NCBI GenBank assembly: GCA_028704195.1
Contig: JAQVLL010000013.1
Location: forward strand, 1,369-14,978
Source of the DNA: Smithellaceae bacterium
GTDB taxonomy: Bacteria > Desulfobacterota > Syntrophia > Syntrophales > Smithellaceae
Direction: 5' to 3'
DNA length: 13,610 nucleotides
The notes beneath the pieces were generated by a model. The model did not search any database. It saw nothing but the letters and a program-made list of their open reading frames with translations, and was not told the DNA's origin. Shown one piece after another: positions 1-6,793 of the stretch. The translations under genes were made by a program, and so were the position numbers. Position 1 is the stretch's first letter. Each line of letters starts with the position of its first letter.

Positions 1-348
1 CGCGAGGCCATCAGCATGTCGCTGAAAAATTGCCCGCTGTCGCGCTGGCAGGTTGCCGCGAGGATGTCTGAAATGACAGGCCAGGAAATAACCAAAACTA
101 TGCTCGATAGCTGGACGGCGGAATCTAAAGAAGGACACCGCTTCCCGACTATTTTTTTACCTGCGTTCTGCGAAGCGGTCGGCTGCAGTGAGCCAATCAG
201 GGTTCTCGGCAAGCCTGTCGGTGTGTTTGTGCTGCCCGGGCCGGAAGCGCTGCGGGCGGAGATTCAGCGCATTGAGGAAGAAATTACACGCAAGCAGACA
301 GAAAAGCGCAAGCGTTTAGTGTTTTTAAAAGAAATGGAATCAAAATAA
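1..348 (+). CDS. Early DNA-binding-type phage protein, 5' end outside window
   Basis: The reading frame is open from the first base of the window (R-E-A-I-S before the first Met at 16), and no ribosome binding site precedes that Met. The gene therefore probably begins upstream and this is its C-terminal part. The visible 115 residues have an N-terminal helical segment around SRWQVAARMSEMTG and TKTMLDSWTAES that looks like a helix-turn-helix, and a C-terminal charged helix (EALRAEIQRIEEEITRKQ and beyond) that looks like a short coiled coil. Similar proteins sit just before the transposase gene in Mu-like prophages as I remember them, but I know no assigned biochemical role. It is followed 14 bases later by a small winged-helix-like gene, suggesting an early regulatory operon. 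A regulator of early transcription or transposition is an inference. Confidence 0.75.
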   Translation, partial: REAISMSLKNCPLSRWQVAARMSEMTGQEITKTMLDSWTAESKEGHRFPTIFLPAFCEAVGCSEPIRVLGKPVGVFVLPGPEALRAEIQRIEEEITRKQTEKRKRLVFLKEMESK

Positions 349-362
349 CGGGAGGTGAATGA

Positions 363-662
363 ATGGCGGCAAAGAGTTGCAGGAAGATTGAGGTGATTAT
401 GGTGGCGGATCAAATCCTCAGTGTCATCGGCGCGGCAAAAGTGCCGGTCAGTATTGCTGACATCGCACGGTCAACCGGTATCAGTACGGATAGCTGCTTC
501 CGGCAGATCGGCACAATGGAAGAGATCCGCTGGGTCACGAAAATCGGCGCGGGATACATTTTAGGAGGGCGGATATCAGAACTGCGGGCGCGTAAGATTG
601 CGACGCTGGAAGCGCAGCGCGACGCCATCGACAAACAATTAACGGAATTGCAGGAGGCGTAA
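363..662 (+). CDS. Small winged-helix-like regulatory protein
   Basis: A 99-residue protein. Residues about 15-75 (DQILSVIGAAKVPVSIADIA, then TGISTDSCFRQIGTMEE and a GAGYILGG turn) have the layout of a winged helix of the IclR/MarR N-terminal kind: helix, strand, two helices around ISIADIA/TDSCFRQI, then a hairpin. The C-terminus is a charged helix (ATLEAQRDAIDKQLTEL) that could dimerise. The chosen ATG has GGGAGGTG at 350-357, five bases upstream. A second in-frame ATG at 399 also has an AGGTGAT in front of it, so a 12-residue shorter product is possible. The stop is immediately followed by the next start. Position before transposase A suggests a Ner-like or early regulatory role (inference). 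No specific family is certain. Confidence 0.8.
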   Translation: MAAKSCRKIEVIMVADQILSVIGAAKVPVSIADIARSTGISTDSCFRQIGTMEEIRWVTKIGAGYILGGRISELRARKIATLEAQRDAIDKQLTELQEA

Positions 663-1664
663 ATGTCAAAAAGAGAAGCAGAACTTGTGGCGCAGGCAAT
701 GGATGATTCAGCTCGGACAACAGAGCTGATGCGGCGCGACCATGAAAACAGTGTCGAGCAGACACAGCGCGATAAGGAAGCGGCCATTGCGGAAATCTAT
801 GAGATGGCCGGAAAGATTAAAGCCACCAACTTTTTTAAAACGCAGGCTGAATTTTTCAACCTGCTCCTGCTGAAGAAAGTTAAAGACTCAAAAGAGTACC
901 GCGAACGGTTTGGAATGACATGGGAGCAATTCTGTACCCAGGCCGGTTTAAATTGGCGCACGATTGATCGCAACCTGGAAGACCTAAAACCGTTTCATGG
1001 CGATTTTTTACAAACTTTTGTAAATTTCTCAGGAGTCACATTTAATAAAATCAAATACTTAGGTTTTTCGGAATCTGTCACCGTGACAGAAAATGCCATT
1101 ATCTATAACGGTGAAACCATCCCGGTGGATGCCGAGCACGCCGATGAAATCCAGTCCCTTTTGGAAACCCTCGAAGATAACCATAAAAAAGAAAAGGAAG
1201 AAGCTGAAACGACGATCCGCACAAAGGATCGCCTGCTCAAGGCCAAGGAAGACACCATTAATAAGATGGAGCGTGAACTTCGCCGTCTGGAGCGCATCGT
1301 TCCCAAGTCCGAGCTAACCGAAGAGGAGCAGGATGCTGTCAATCTTCTTCAGCAGGTTCAAAAAGACTTTCTGGCCGCGCTTGCCGACATCAAGAAAAAA
1401 ATCGAACCGCACAAAGCTCCTGAAGTCGCACTTCGCCAGTATTATTTTTTACTCATCTTCCTGGCCAAAGTCACGATGGAAGAGCGCCTGGCCCTGCATG
1501 AGGCATACGAGGGTGCGGAAGAATGCCCCTGGGAGATATCCGAGATGGAGCTGCCGCCCACCGACGTGCTGATCGACAACCTGCCGACGACGGCTGGCAA
1601 GGGGCTGGGCAGGAAAGTCGCGGAGAAGATTGAAGAGCGACAGGAAAAGAAGGGTAAAAAATAA
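663..1664 (+). CDS. Early phage protein with HTH-like segment and long coiled coil
   Basis: A 333-residue protein of unknown function. The ATG directly follows the preceding stop and has AGGAGG at 652-657. In order: a charged helical N-terminus (1-50); a segment at about 56-110 with KTQAEFFNLLLLKKVKDSK and then MTWEQFCTQAGLNWRTIDRN, which reads like a helix-turn-helix (helix, AGLN turn, recognition helix); a short beta-like stretch (NAIIYNGETIPV, about 144-155); a long charged coiled coil (about 160-245, heptad-like LLETLEDNHKKEKEEAE); and a C-terminal domain ending in a Lys/Glu-rich tail. The HTH recalls proteins that start WEE(Y/F)C...RT, but I cannot name a family firmly. It lies between the regulators and the transposase, so a role in early regulation, replication or organising phage DNA is possible (inference). 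Confidence 0.85.
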   Translation: MSKREAELVAQAMDDSARTTELMRRDHENSVEQTQRDKEAAIAEIYEMAGKIKATNFFKTQAEFFNLLLLKKVKDSKEYRERFGMTWEQFCTQAGLNWRTIDRNLEDLKPFHGDFLQTFVNFSGVTFNKIKYLGFSESVTVTENAIIYNGETIPVDAEHADEIQSLLETLEDNHKKEKEEAETTIRTKDRLLKAKEDTINKMERELRRLERIVPKSELTEEEQDAVNLLQQVQKDFLAALADIKKKIEPHKAPEVALRQYYFLLIFLAKVTMEERLALHEAYEGAEECPWEISEMELPPTDVLIDNLPTTAGKGLGRKVAEKIEERQEKKGKK

Positions 1665-1666
1665 AG

Positions 1667-1698
1667 ATTGCCACGCCGCGGGGTGCGCGGCTCGCAAT
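1667..1698 (+). repeat. REP-like palindrome/hairpin upstream of transposase
   Basis: The intergenic stretch between 1665 and 1717 holds a nested inverted repeat: ATTGC (1667-1671) pairs with GCAAT (1694-1698), and GCCGCG (1675-1680) pairs with CGCGGC (1686-1691) around a GGGTG loop. The outer ATTGC/GCAAT tips flanking a GC-rich stem resemble short dispersed palindromes common in intergenic DNA of many bacteria, including deltaproteobacteria (from memory). No T-run follows, so a classical terminator is not supported. It could act as a translational or transcriptional attenuator of gene A, or be a selfish repeat. Confidence 0.55.
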
Positions 1699-1717
1699 AA
1701 CAACGAAGGTGTTCATC

Positions 1718-3520
1718 ATGGCAGTTTCGGCAACGATATTGGATCATGTAGAAACGGCATTACGCGGAGTTGATACAGCCGCCGCGACGGGAATAATCAA
1801 AACCCTCTCCACACACTACGGAGTGACACCGGCCACTATAAACCGATGGGCCGCGAAGCGCGGCATCCGGTTCAGGGCCGAACGCAAAAACAAGGGCCAG
1901 TCCGCCGCAACCCGCGAAATCCTGCTCAATGCCTCGACACTGCTGCTGTCATCCAGACGCGTATCCAATTCAATACCACTGCCCGCCTGTGACGCCAAAA
2001 TGATGATGGAAGATTCGGGAATAGAAACCGGCGGCGTTTCCACAAGCTGGTTTCTTTCCCGGCTCCGCCAGGAAAAAATTTCCGCGAAAAATCTTCTACA
2101 GCCCACGCCCCATGTGCACCTGCTTTCCGATCATCCCAATCACGTCTGGCAATTCGACGTGACCAACTGCCTGCAATATTTCCTGGATAAAAAAGGTCTT
2201 GGTGAGCGTGACACCGAAATGACCATGTATAAGAACAAAGTCGTCAAAACCGCAAAGGCAATCAAAAAGGAACTGCTCCGTTACGCCGTAGTCGATCACT
2301 GCTCCGGAGCGTTCTTTTTTCATTACTTTTACGCATCGGGCGAACGCGCGGCCGATGGATCGGAATTCCTCTTCCGCGCCATGCGATCCAAGGATGAGAT
2401 CATCAAAAAAACCTGGAATGGAGAATCTGACGCAAAGCTAGGAAAATACCGCATGCATGGTGTGCCGTTTGTCCTGGTTACAGATCGCGGCTCTATTGTC
2501 GCGGCCAAAGCCGTGCAGGCGCTTTTTGAATCACTGCGGATCGACCTGCAAACGCATATGCCAGGCAACCCGCGGGCAAAAGGCGCGATCGAAGGCCTAA
2601 TGAAATACATCAACCGCTTTGAAGCGCGTTTGAAATTCCAGCGGCCCGCCGATCTGGACGAACTAAACCGCTGGGCGCTTGACTGGTGCATCTATGCCAA
2701 CGGCGTGCCGAAAATGCGCAACGTTGCACCGCGATCGGTGCTGTGGTCGTATATCTCGAGCGAGCAGTTGCGTCTTTGCCCAGAAGAATCACTATACAGA
2801 CTGCTCATCAAAGAACCGACGATCACACGCATCGCAGGCGGCGACCGCATCATCAGTGTGGATGGTCAATCCTATCAGGTCCCGGATCCCCAGGCGGCCG
2901 GCCAGCGCGTCAGCGTTGTCCGCCACCCTTATGAATATCCGAAAATCGAAGTACATTTTAACGGACATGTATGGCTGTGCGACCCCATCCCGGTCGATCA
3001 GTATGGACGCCTGTCCAACGGCGTGCCTTACGGAACCTATCACGGCATCAAACACACCGAAACCCAGCGGGCAAAAACAGAAATGGAAAAACAAGCCAGG
3101 GAGCTCGGCCTCACCTGGAAAGGAACCGGCGACAAGCGGATGGCCGTTGCACCTCCGGTGGGTTTCAAGTCTCCGCTGGCCGTGTTCGGGCATCAGGCCG
3201 ACAAAGTCGGTAACATCGAATTCATCGACCGCAAAGGTACCCCGCTGGATGTGAGAGAGCCGGAAGCTCCGGAGAACAAAACCATCACATCGAACGCGGC
3301 GGAAGTATCGCGCGCCATCACAGCGCGCCGCATATCCATTACAGAATTTCTGAAACAATTGCGGGCCGAAATTGGCGTCATCGCACCGGCGATGAACGAG
3401 GATCTGCGCGCCCGTTATGAGAACGGCATAGACGTCAAAGAATCGGAGGAGGTGATCAGGGCAATAGTAGATGGCACATGGAACGCAGGCGCGGGCCATG
3501 AGTGGGAGGCGACGGGATAG
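1718..3520 (+). CDS. A: Mu-like DDE transposase, protein A
   Basis: This is the phage transposase: it binds the phage ends, nicks them and joins them to target DNA in a multimeric transpososome. The 600-residue product (numbered from the ATG at 1718) has an N-terminal helix-turn-helix (about 33-52, YGVTPATINRWAAKRGI) and an RNase H-fold integrase core (rve type). The catalytic residues look like D147 (WQFDVTN), D256 (LVTDRGS) and E292 (KGAIEGL). The last two are separated by 35 residues, a DD35E spacing. A beta-rich C-terminal domain follows (ISVDGQSYQVPD), as in the Mu transposase C-terminal domain. The tail (about 510-600) is helical and may contact the B ATPase, as in Mu. A GTG at 1709 is also in frame, but GAAGG at 1705-1709 is well spaced for the ATG at 1718. 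It sits directly upstream of gene B. Confidence 0.95.
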   Translation: MAVSATILDHVETALRGVDTAAATGIIKTLSTHYGVTPATINRWAAKRGIRFRAERKNKGQSAATREILLNASTLLLSSRRVSNSIPLPACDAKMMMEDSGIETGGVSTSWFLSRLRQEKISAKNLLQPTPHVHLLSDHPNHVWQFDVTNCLQYFLDKKGLGERDTEMTMYKNKVVKTAKAIKKELLRYAVVDHCSGAFFFHYFYASGERAADGSEFLFRAMRSKDEIIKKTWNGESDAKLGKYRMHGVPFVLVTDRGSIVAAKAVQALFESLRIDLQTHMPGNPRAKGAIEGLMKYINRFEARLKFQRPADLDELNRWALDWCIYANGVPKMRNVAPRSVLWSYISSEQLRLCPEESLYRLLIKEPTITRIAGGDRIISVDGQSYQVPDPQAAGQRVSVVRHPYEYPKIEVHFNGHVWLCDPIPVDQYGRLSNGVPYGTYHGIKHTETQRAKTEMEKQARELGLTWKGTGDKRMAVAPPVGFKSPLAVFGHQADKVGNIEFIDRKGTPLDVREPEAPENKTITSNAAEVSRAITARRISITEFLKQLRAEIGVIAPAMNEDLRARYENGIDVKESEEVIRAIVDGTWNAGAGHEWEATG

Positions 3521-3560
3521 AAGGAGGATCAAGGACCAAGCAAACGGGAGGTGAAGTGAA

Positions 3561-4811
3561 GTGGCAAGACCTAAAGTAAACGACGTAACGCCATATCAGA
3601 TGGCATTCTCTCCAATTAGACTCAAAGAGTTATGCGTGGATTGCGGTGTTAGCCAGACGCGCATCGGCGAGGCCGCAGGCGTGAGCCGGGCGGCTGTCAA
3701 CCTGGCTATCAACCGTGGTTACCTGCCGAAAGAAAAGCCGGAATTTAAAGACCTCGTGAACGAGGAAATCATGAAAGACTCGCGTGTCCGGCAGTGGCTC
3801 GCGGATCACTGCATGAAGGTACAGGATCTCTGGATACCGCTGGGCAAGGAATTGCGCCACGTGTCCCCGGCGTCGGACAATCAAAAAATGTGGGCAACCA
3901 GGCGGAAGGCGGCGATGGTTCCCGGAAATCCAGAACTATTAATTAACACAATGGAGGTGGAGATGGTTTCACAGGAAGCGATGAAGCATTTTAAGATTTT
4001 CAGGAATCCTTTTATTGATGACATTCAGAAGGATTCGGACATTTATATGAGCGATGAGCACCGGTACATCGAGGCGGCCATGCTCGATGCGGCAAAACAC
4101 GGCGGCTTTCTGGCCGTGATCGGGGAAGTCGGCAGCGGCAAGAGCGTCATGCGGCGCAAGGTGGTCGAGCAGCTTAAAAAGGACGGCGATGTCATCGTTA
4201 TCTTCCCGCAGATGATAGACAAGACGCGCGTCAACGCCGCCAGCATCTGCGACGCCATTATCATGGACCTGTCCGAAGTCCGCCCGGCCATGCGCCTGGA
4301 GCAGAAAACGCGGCAGGTACACAAACTCCTGCTGGAGCGCGCCAAACAGGGCTTCCGCAGCGTTTTAATCATCGAAGAGGCTCACGACCTGCACACCAAT
4401 ACATTGAAGTACCTCAAGCGTTTTTACGAGCTGGAAGACGGATACCGAAAGCTTTTAGGCATCATCCTCATCGGCCAGACTGAACTGAAAAACCTTTTTA
4501 ATGAGAGCATGCACATTGAAATGCGCGAAGTCATCCGGCGCATCCAGACGGCCGAGATCAAGGGTCTGAACGGCAACATCAAAGATTATCTGTCCATGAA
4601 ATTCAAACGCATCAACATCAAGATCGACGACATCTTTGATGACGGCGCGTTCAAGGCGCTGTCCAACCGGCTCACCACGCAGGACCGCCGCAACAAAAAG
4701 ATCAGCCACGCCTACCCGCTGGTGGTCAATAACTACGTGTCGCGGGCCATGAACCTTTCGTTCGAGATGGGCGAAAAAAGAGTGACCGAAGAAGTCGTGA
4801 TGGCGCTTTAA
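3561..4811 (+). CDS. B: MuB-like AAA+ ATPase, transposition target protein
   Basis: ATP-dependent DNA-binding protein that in Mu coats target DNA, stimulates A and gives target immunity. The product is 416 residues from a GTG start with a very strong GGGAGGTGA at 3546-3554. Residues about 18-55 contain a Cro-like helix-turn-helix (CGVSQTRIGEAAGVSRAAVN), as in the N-terminal domain of MuB. The ATPase core follows: FRNPF entry motif near 147, Walker A GEVGSGKS at 188-195, Walker B LIIEEAHD at 269-276, and an IILIGQTEL sensor-like strand near 301. The core looks ExeA-like (AAA_22). Walker B has Glu (E272) where many relatives have Asp, with E273 next to it. The protein is about 100 residues longer than MuB, mostly between the HTH and Walker A. 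It lies 40 bases after A. Confidence 0.93.
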   Translation: MARPKVNDVTPYQMAFSPIRLKELCVDCGVSQTRIGEAAGVSRAAVNLAINRGYLPKEKPEFKDLVNEEIMKDSRVRQWLADHCMKVQDLWIPLGKELRHVSPASDNQKMWATRRKAAMVPGNPELLINTMEVEMVSQEAMKHFKIFRNPFIDDIQKDSDIYMSDEHRYIEAAMLDAAKHGGFLAVIGEVGSGKSVMRRKVVEQLKKDGDVIVIFPQMIDKTRVNAASICDAIIMDLSEVRPAMRLEQKTRQVHKLLLERAKQGFRSVLIIEEAHDLHTNTLKYLKRFYELEDGYRKLLGIILIGQTELKNLFNESMHIEMREVIRRIQTAEIKGLNGNIKDYLSMKFKRINIKIDDIFDDGAFKALSNRLTTQDRRNKKISHAYPLVVNNYVSRAMNLSFEMGEKRVTEEVVMAL

Positions 4812-4827
4812 CAAAGGGGAAAAGATC

Positions 4828-4980
4828 ATGTTTAAAAGATTCATTCTCTATATCGAGCAGGAACCTTGGGACGAAGCAATCGAGCGGCAGGACAAATATA
4901 TTAAACGAGGGATAGCGGTTGTGCTGGCCCTTGCCGTCATTTACTTCTGCCCGGTTATTTATCACATTTTCACAAGATGA
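4828..4980 (+). CDS. Small single-span membrane protein
   Basis: A 50-codon ORF starting at an ATG preceded by AAAGGGGA at 4813-4820. The product has a charged N-terminal half (MFKRFILYIEQEPWDEAIER) and one hydrophobic stretch at about residues 28-48 (GIAVVLALAVIYFCPVIYHI), typical of a single membrane span with few C-terminal residues. It sits between B and gam, where Mu carries small genes including kil. I see no sequence basis to call it Kil. It exactly fills the space between neighbours and has a good ribosome binding site, so it is probably real. Function unknown. Confidence 0.72.
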   Translation: MFKRFILYIEQEPWDEAIERQDKYIKRGIAVVLALAVIYFCPVIYHIFTR

Positions 4981-4992
4981 AAGGAGGCAAAC

Positions 4993-5517
4993 ATGCCCAC
5001 ATTAAACGAGATCGAAAAAATCACCAAAGAATACGCAGACGAAAGGCAAAAACTGTCGGAGCGCATCCGCCTGCTGGAAGACGAAATCAACCAGCTCAAA
5101 CGCAAGCGCCTGCCTCTCATTAAAAACACCGTGCAGACGGTCATGGAAAAACAGGAAGCCCTGAAAGCCGCGCTGGAAGACAGCCGCCCGTTATTTGAGA
5201 AACCGCGCACCGTTGTTTTTCACGGCGTAAAGGTGGGCTTTCAGAAGGGCAAGGGAAAGATCACATGGAGCGACGATGCACAAGTTGTGCGGCTCATCAA
5301 AAAGCATTTTCCGGACCAGGTGGACGTTCTCATCAAAACAACGGAAAAACCAAGCAAGGACGCCCTGGCCAACCTGCCCACAGCGGATCTTAAAAAACTC
5401 GGTATCATCGTCAATGAAACACAGGACCAGATTGTCATCAAGTCCACCGACAGCGAAATCGATAAATTCGTCGATGCGCTCCTGAAGGACGATGATGTCA
5501 ACCAGGAGGCGGCATGA
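4993..5517 (+). CDS. gam: Mu Gam-like host-nuclease inhibitor
   Basis: Binds linear double-stranded DNA ends and protects them from host exonucleases such as RecBCD; Ku-like in Mu. The product is 174 residues, close to the size of Mu Gam. It starts with a long coiled-coil helix (about 3-65, rich in Glu/Lys/Leu). A beta-rich core follows (VVFHGVKVGFQKGKGKITW, about 73-92), then WSDDAQVVRLIKKHFPDQV and LADLKKLGI-type segments, which are the recognisable Gam signature. The ATG has AAAGGAGG at 4980-4987. The 3' end overlaps the next gene by ATGA at 5514. Position after B matches Mu order. Confidence 0.92.
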   Translation: MPTLNEIEKITKEYADERQKLSERIRLLEDEINQLKRKRLPLIKNTVQTVMEKQEALKAALEDSRPLFEKPRTVVFHGVKVGFQKGKGKITWSDDAQVVRLIKKHFPDQVDVLIKTTEKPSKDALANLPTADLKKLGIIVNETQDQIVIKSTDSEIDKFVDALLKDDDVNQEAA

Positions 5518-5699
5518 ACCAGGAACGGATCAACCGTTGCAGCCCGACGGGTGTGTGCACTGCGGAAAATTACGGCCAGGAATCCTCCTGCGTCTTTTAC
5601 GATCAGGGCGCGGCAAATGGCATCTGCCGAAAGCGGGCCTGGTGCGATGTTTGCTGTTCCGTCGAGGCGGTCAAGGCCGCCCGCGCCACGCAGGGCTGA
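5514..5699 (+). CDS. Cys-rich small phage protein
   Basis: A 61-residue protein whose ATG overlaps the gam stop (ATGA), with AGGAGG at 5503-5508. It has seven cysteines: C9, C15, C26, C38, C44, C47 and C48, the last three as CDVCC. It has no membrane segment or signal peptide. The Cys pattern could bind one or two zinc ions or an iron-sulfur cluster. I do not recognise a named family. Translational coupling to gam implies co-expression early in infection. Function unknown. Confidence 0.78.
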   Translation: MNQERINRCSPTGVCTAENYGQESSCVFYDQGAANGICRKRAWCDVCCSVEAVKAARATQG

Positions 5700-5710
5700 T
5701 GGGAGGGAGT

Positions 5711-5989
5711 ATGAAAAAGATAGTGTGGACCGTCCTGATATTCACAGTGCTCGTGTTTTATGCCTGGATCTGGATCCAGATTTTTGATGCCGCGCAGAAC
5801 GCCGAGCGCGTAAATAAAGAGCGGGTAGCGTGCTTTGAAAAGCTGAAATACGAGCTGTCCACCCCTGCTGCCGAGCGCGCCTGGAAACGCCTGTCACGGA
5901 AGCATGGATGGCCCGGTGTGGTCATCTATGAGCCAGGGGAAACACCATATTATTTCAACCGCAAAGGGCAGAAATGCCGGTTTATTTAA
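5711..5989 (+). CDS. Membrane-anchored small phage protein
   Basis: A 92-residue protein starting at the ATG 5711, preceded by GGGAGGGAG at 5701-5709. The same frame is open further upstream, but that part runs through gam and the Cys-rich gene and has no comparable signal. Residues about 4-24 (IVWTVLIFTVLVFYAWIWIQ) form one hydrophobic helix after MKK, either an uncleaved signal-anchor or a membrane span. The rest is soluble and charged, with C44 and C89 and an aromatic GETPYYFNRKGQKC end. A periplasmic C-terminal domain is likely by the positive-inside rule. Function unknown; part of the accessory block after gam. Confidence 0.75.
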   Translation: MKKIVWTVLIFTVLVFYAWIWIQIFDAAQNAERVNKERVACFEKLKYELSTPAAERAWKRLSRKHGWPGVVIYEPGETPYYFNRKGQKCRFI

Positions 5990-6022
5990 CCTGCACTTGT
6001 CAGAGCAGGAGGGAGTCTCAAC

Positions 6023-6265
6023 ATGGGGAAATTGATCGTTGTTGCAATTGGCGCGTTTGTTCTCGGTATGGTTTGGGGCGCTGGTATCATGAGTATGCTG
6101 ATAGTCAGCCAGCGCCGACCGCCACTTCCGAAAGCAATTGGCAGTGGTGGAAAAGTGGAACGCCCGGCACCCTGGCCAGATCCTCCGGATGAACACTATA
6201 AACACGGACGGAAGAAATTAAAAAGGAGTGGCATTACATCTTCAGTTTTGGAGGAGTGCGATTAA
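6023..6265 (+). CDS. Small membrane protein with Pro-rich tail
   Basis: An 80-residue protein with ATG at 6023 and AGGAGGGAG at 6006-6014. The N-terminal half (about 4-28, IVVAIGAFVLGMVWGAGIMSML) is a hydrophobic helix containing small-residue (Gly/Ala) packing positions. The remainder is basic and Pro-rich (QRRPPLPK, PAPWPDPPDEH), so it is probably cytoplasmic or disordered. It is the third single-span protein in 1.5 kb. I recognise no family. Its neighbours are accessory phage genes. Confidence 0.65.
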   Translation: MGKLIVVAIGAFVLGMVWGAGIMSMLIVSQRRPPLPKAIGSGGKVERPAPWPDPPDEHYKHGRKKLKRSGITSSVLEECD

Positions 6266-6299
6266 TGCATCTTTCATGTCTTCATCACGAGGAAACAAC

Positions 6300-6494
6300 A
6301 TGTCCCCGGAATTAGCAGCTCCGAAGGACCGCAAATGCAGCACCTGTGCGCATTACGGATTTAAAGGCAGGGATTGCTCCCCGAACGATCCGCAAAGCGG
6401 CTGGCGCTGGGCGTACTGCGATAAAAAAGGGAAATGGTTTCCGGACAACGAGGATATGCCGGGAGATAGAAAGGGATGCGAGGAATGGGAATGA
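6300..6494 (+). CDS. Cys-rich small protein, possible metal-binding knuckle
   Basis: A 64-residue protein. I chose the ATG at 6300 because GAGGAA at 6289-6294 precedes it at proper spacing; longer in-frame starts at 6228 and 6276 lack such a signal and overlap the previous gene or its stop. Cysteines are C13 and C16 (CSTC), C26, C40 and C60, together with Trp/Tyr-rich WRWAYCDKKGKWFP. This layout is common among small phage proteins that mimic zinc knuckles. The stop overlaps the next start (ATGA at 6491). Function unknown. Confidence 0.72.
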   Translation: MSPELAAPKDRKCSTCAHYGFKGRDCSPNDPQSGWRWAYCDKKGKWFPDNEDMPGDRKGCEEWE

Positions 6495-6793
6495 CTTTCC
6501 ATGAACTGAAAGTAGACAGAAAAGAATTCAGGCCGCTTTTTCTGGGGCATAAAACATTTGAACTCAGATTCAACGATCGGGATTATCAACTTGGGGACAA
6601 ATTGATTTTGAAAGAAACCCTGTGGTCGGGTGAAGAAATGAAAGCAGGGAAAGGACCGCTCGAATATACGGGGTGGATTGTCGAGGCAATAGTAACTAAT
6701 ATTTTACGCGGTCCTATTTGGGGATTGGCTTCGGGATGGGTGATTTTATCTATTCAGATAGAGAGCCGGACTTACCTGCGGGAGGAACCCTGA
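6491..6793 (+). CDS. DUF3850 (ASCH/PUA-like) domain protein
   Basis: A 100-residue protein starting at ATG 6491, overlapping the preceding stop. The start pattern MTFHELKVDRKEFRPL, then GHKTFELRFNDRDYQLGDKL and ILKETL, a YTG turn, VEAIVTNIL and GWVILSIQIE, matches the DUF3850 family. DUF3850 belongs to the ASCH/PUA-like fold thought to bind RNA or modified nucleic acid. The residues HELK and NDRDYQ(V/L)GD are the family hallmark. Such proteins are frequent in phages but have no proven role that I know. Two lines I counted within the gene are 42% GC, against 62% in a line of the following gene, so it may be a later acquisition. It overlaps the next start (TGATG at 6791). Confidence 0.85.
   Translation: MTFHELKVDRKEFRPLFLGHKTFELRFNDRDYQLGDKLILKETLWSGEEMKAGKGPLEYTGWIVEAIVTNILRGPIWGLASGWVILSIQIESRTYLREEP

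Noticed and set aside
1333..1572. Alternative-frame ORFs inside the 333-residue gene
   Set aside because: Ser/Arg-rich shadow composition and no ribosome binding site; the main frame has a strong start and coherent protein.
2792..3532. 246-codon open frame on the minus strand
   Set aside because: Antisense shadow of the transposase C-terminal region; composition is typical of a reverse frame and there is no ribosome site.
5492..5710. Upstream extension of the 92-residue membrane protein
   Set aside because: The frame is open but overlaps gam and the Cys-rich gene. The ATG at 5711 has a strong GGGAGGGAG and begins a sensible membrane anchor.
6265..6315. 16-codon ORF beginning in a TAATG overlap (MHLSCLHHEE...)
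   Set aside because: Too short, no useful ribosome site, and it overlaps the better-supported gene at 6300.
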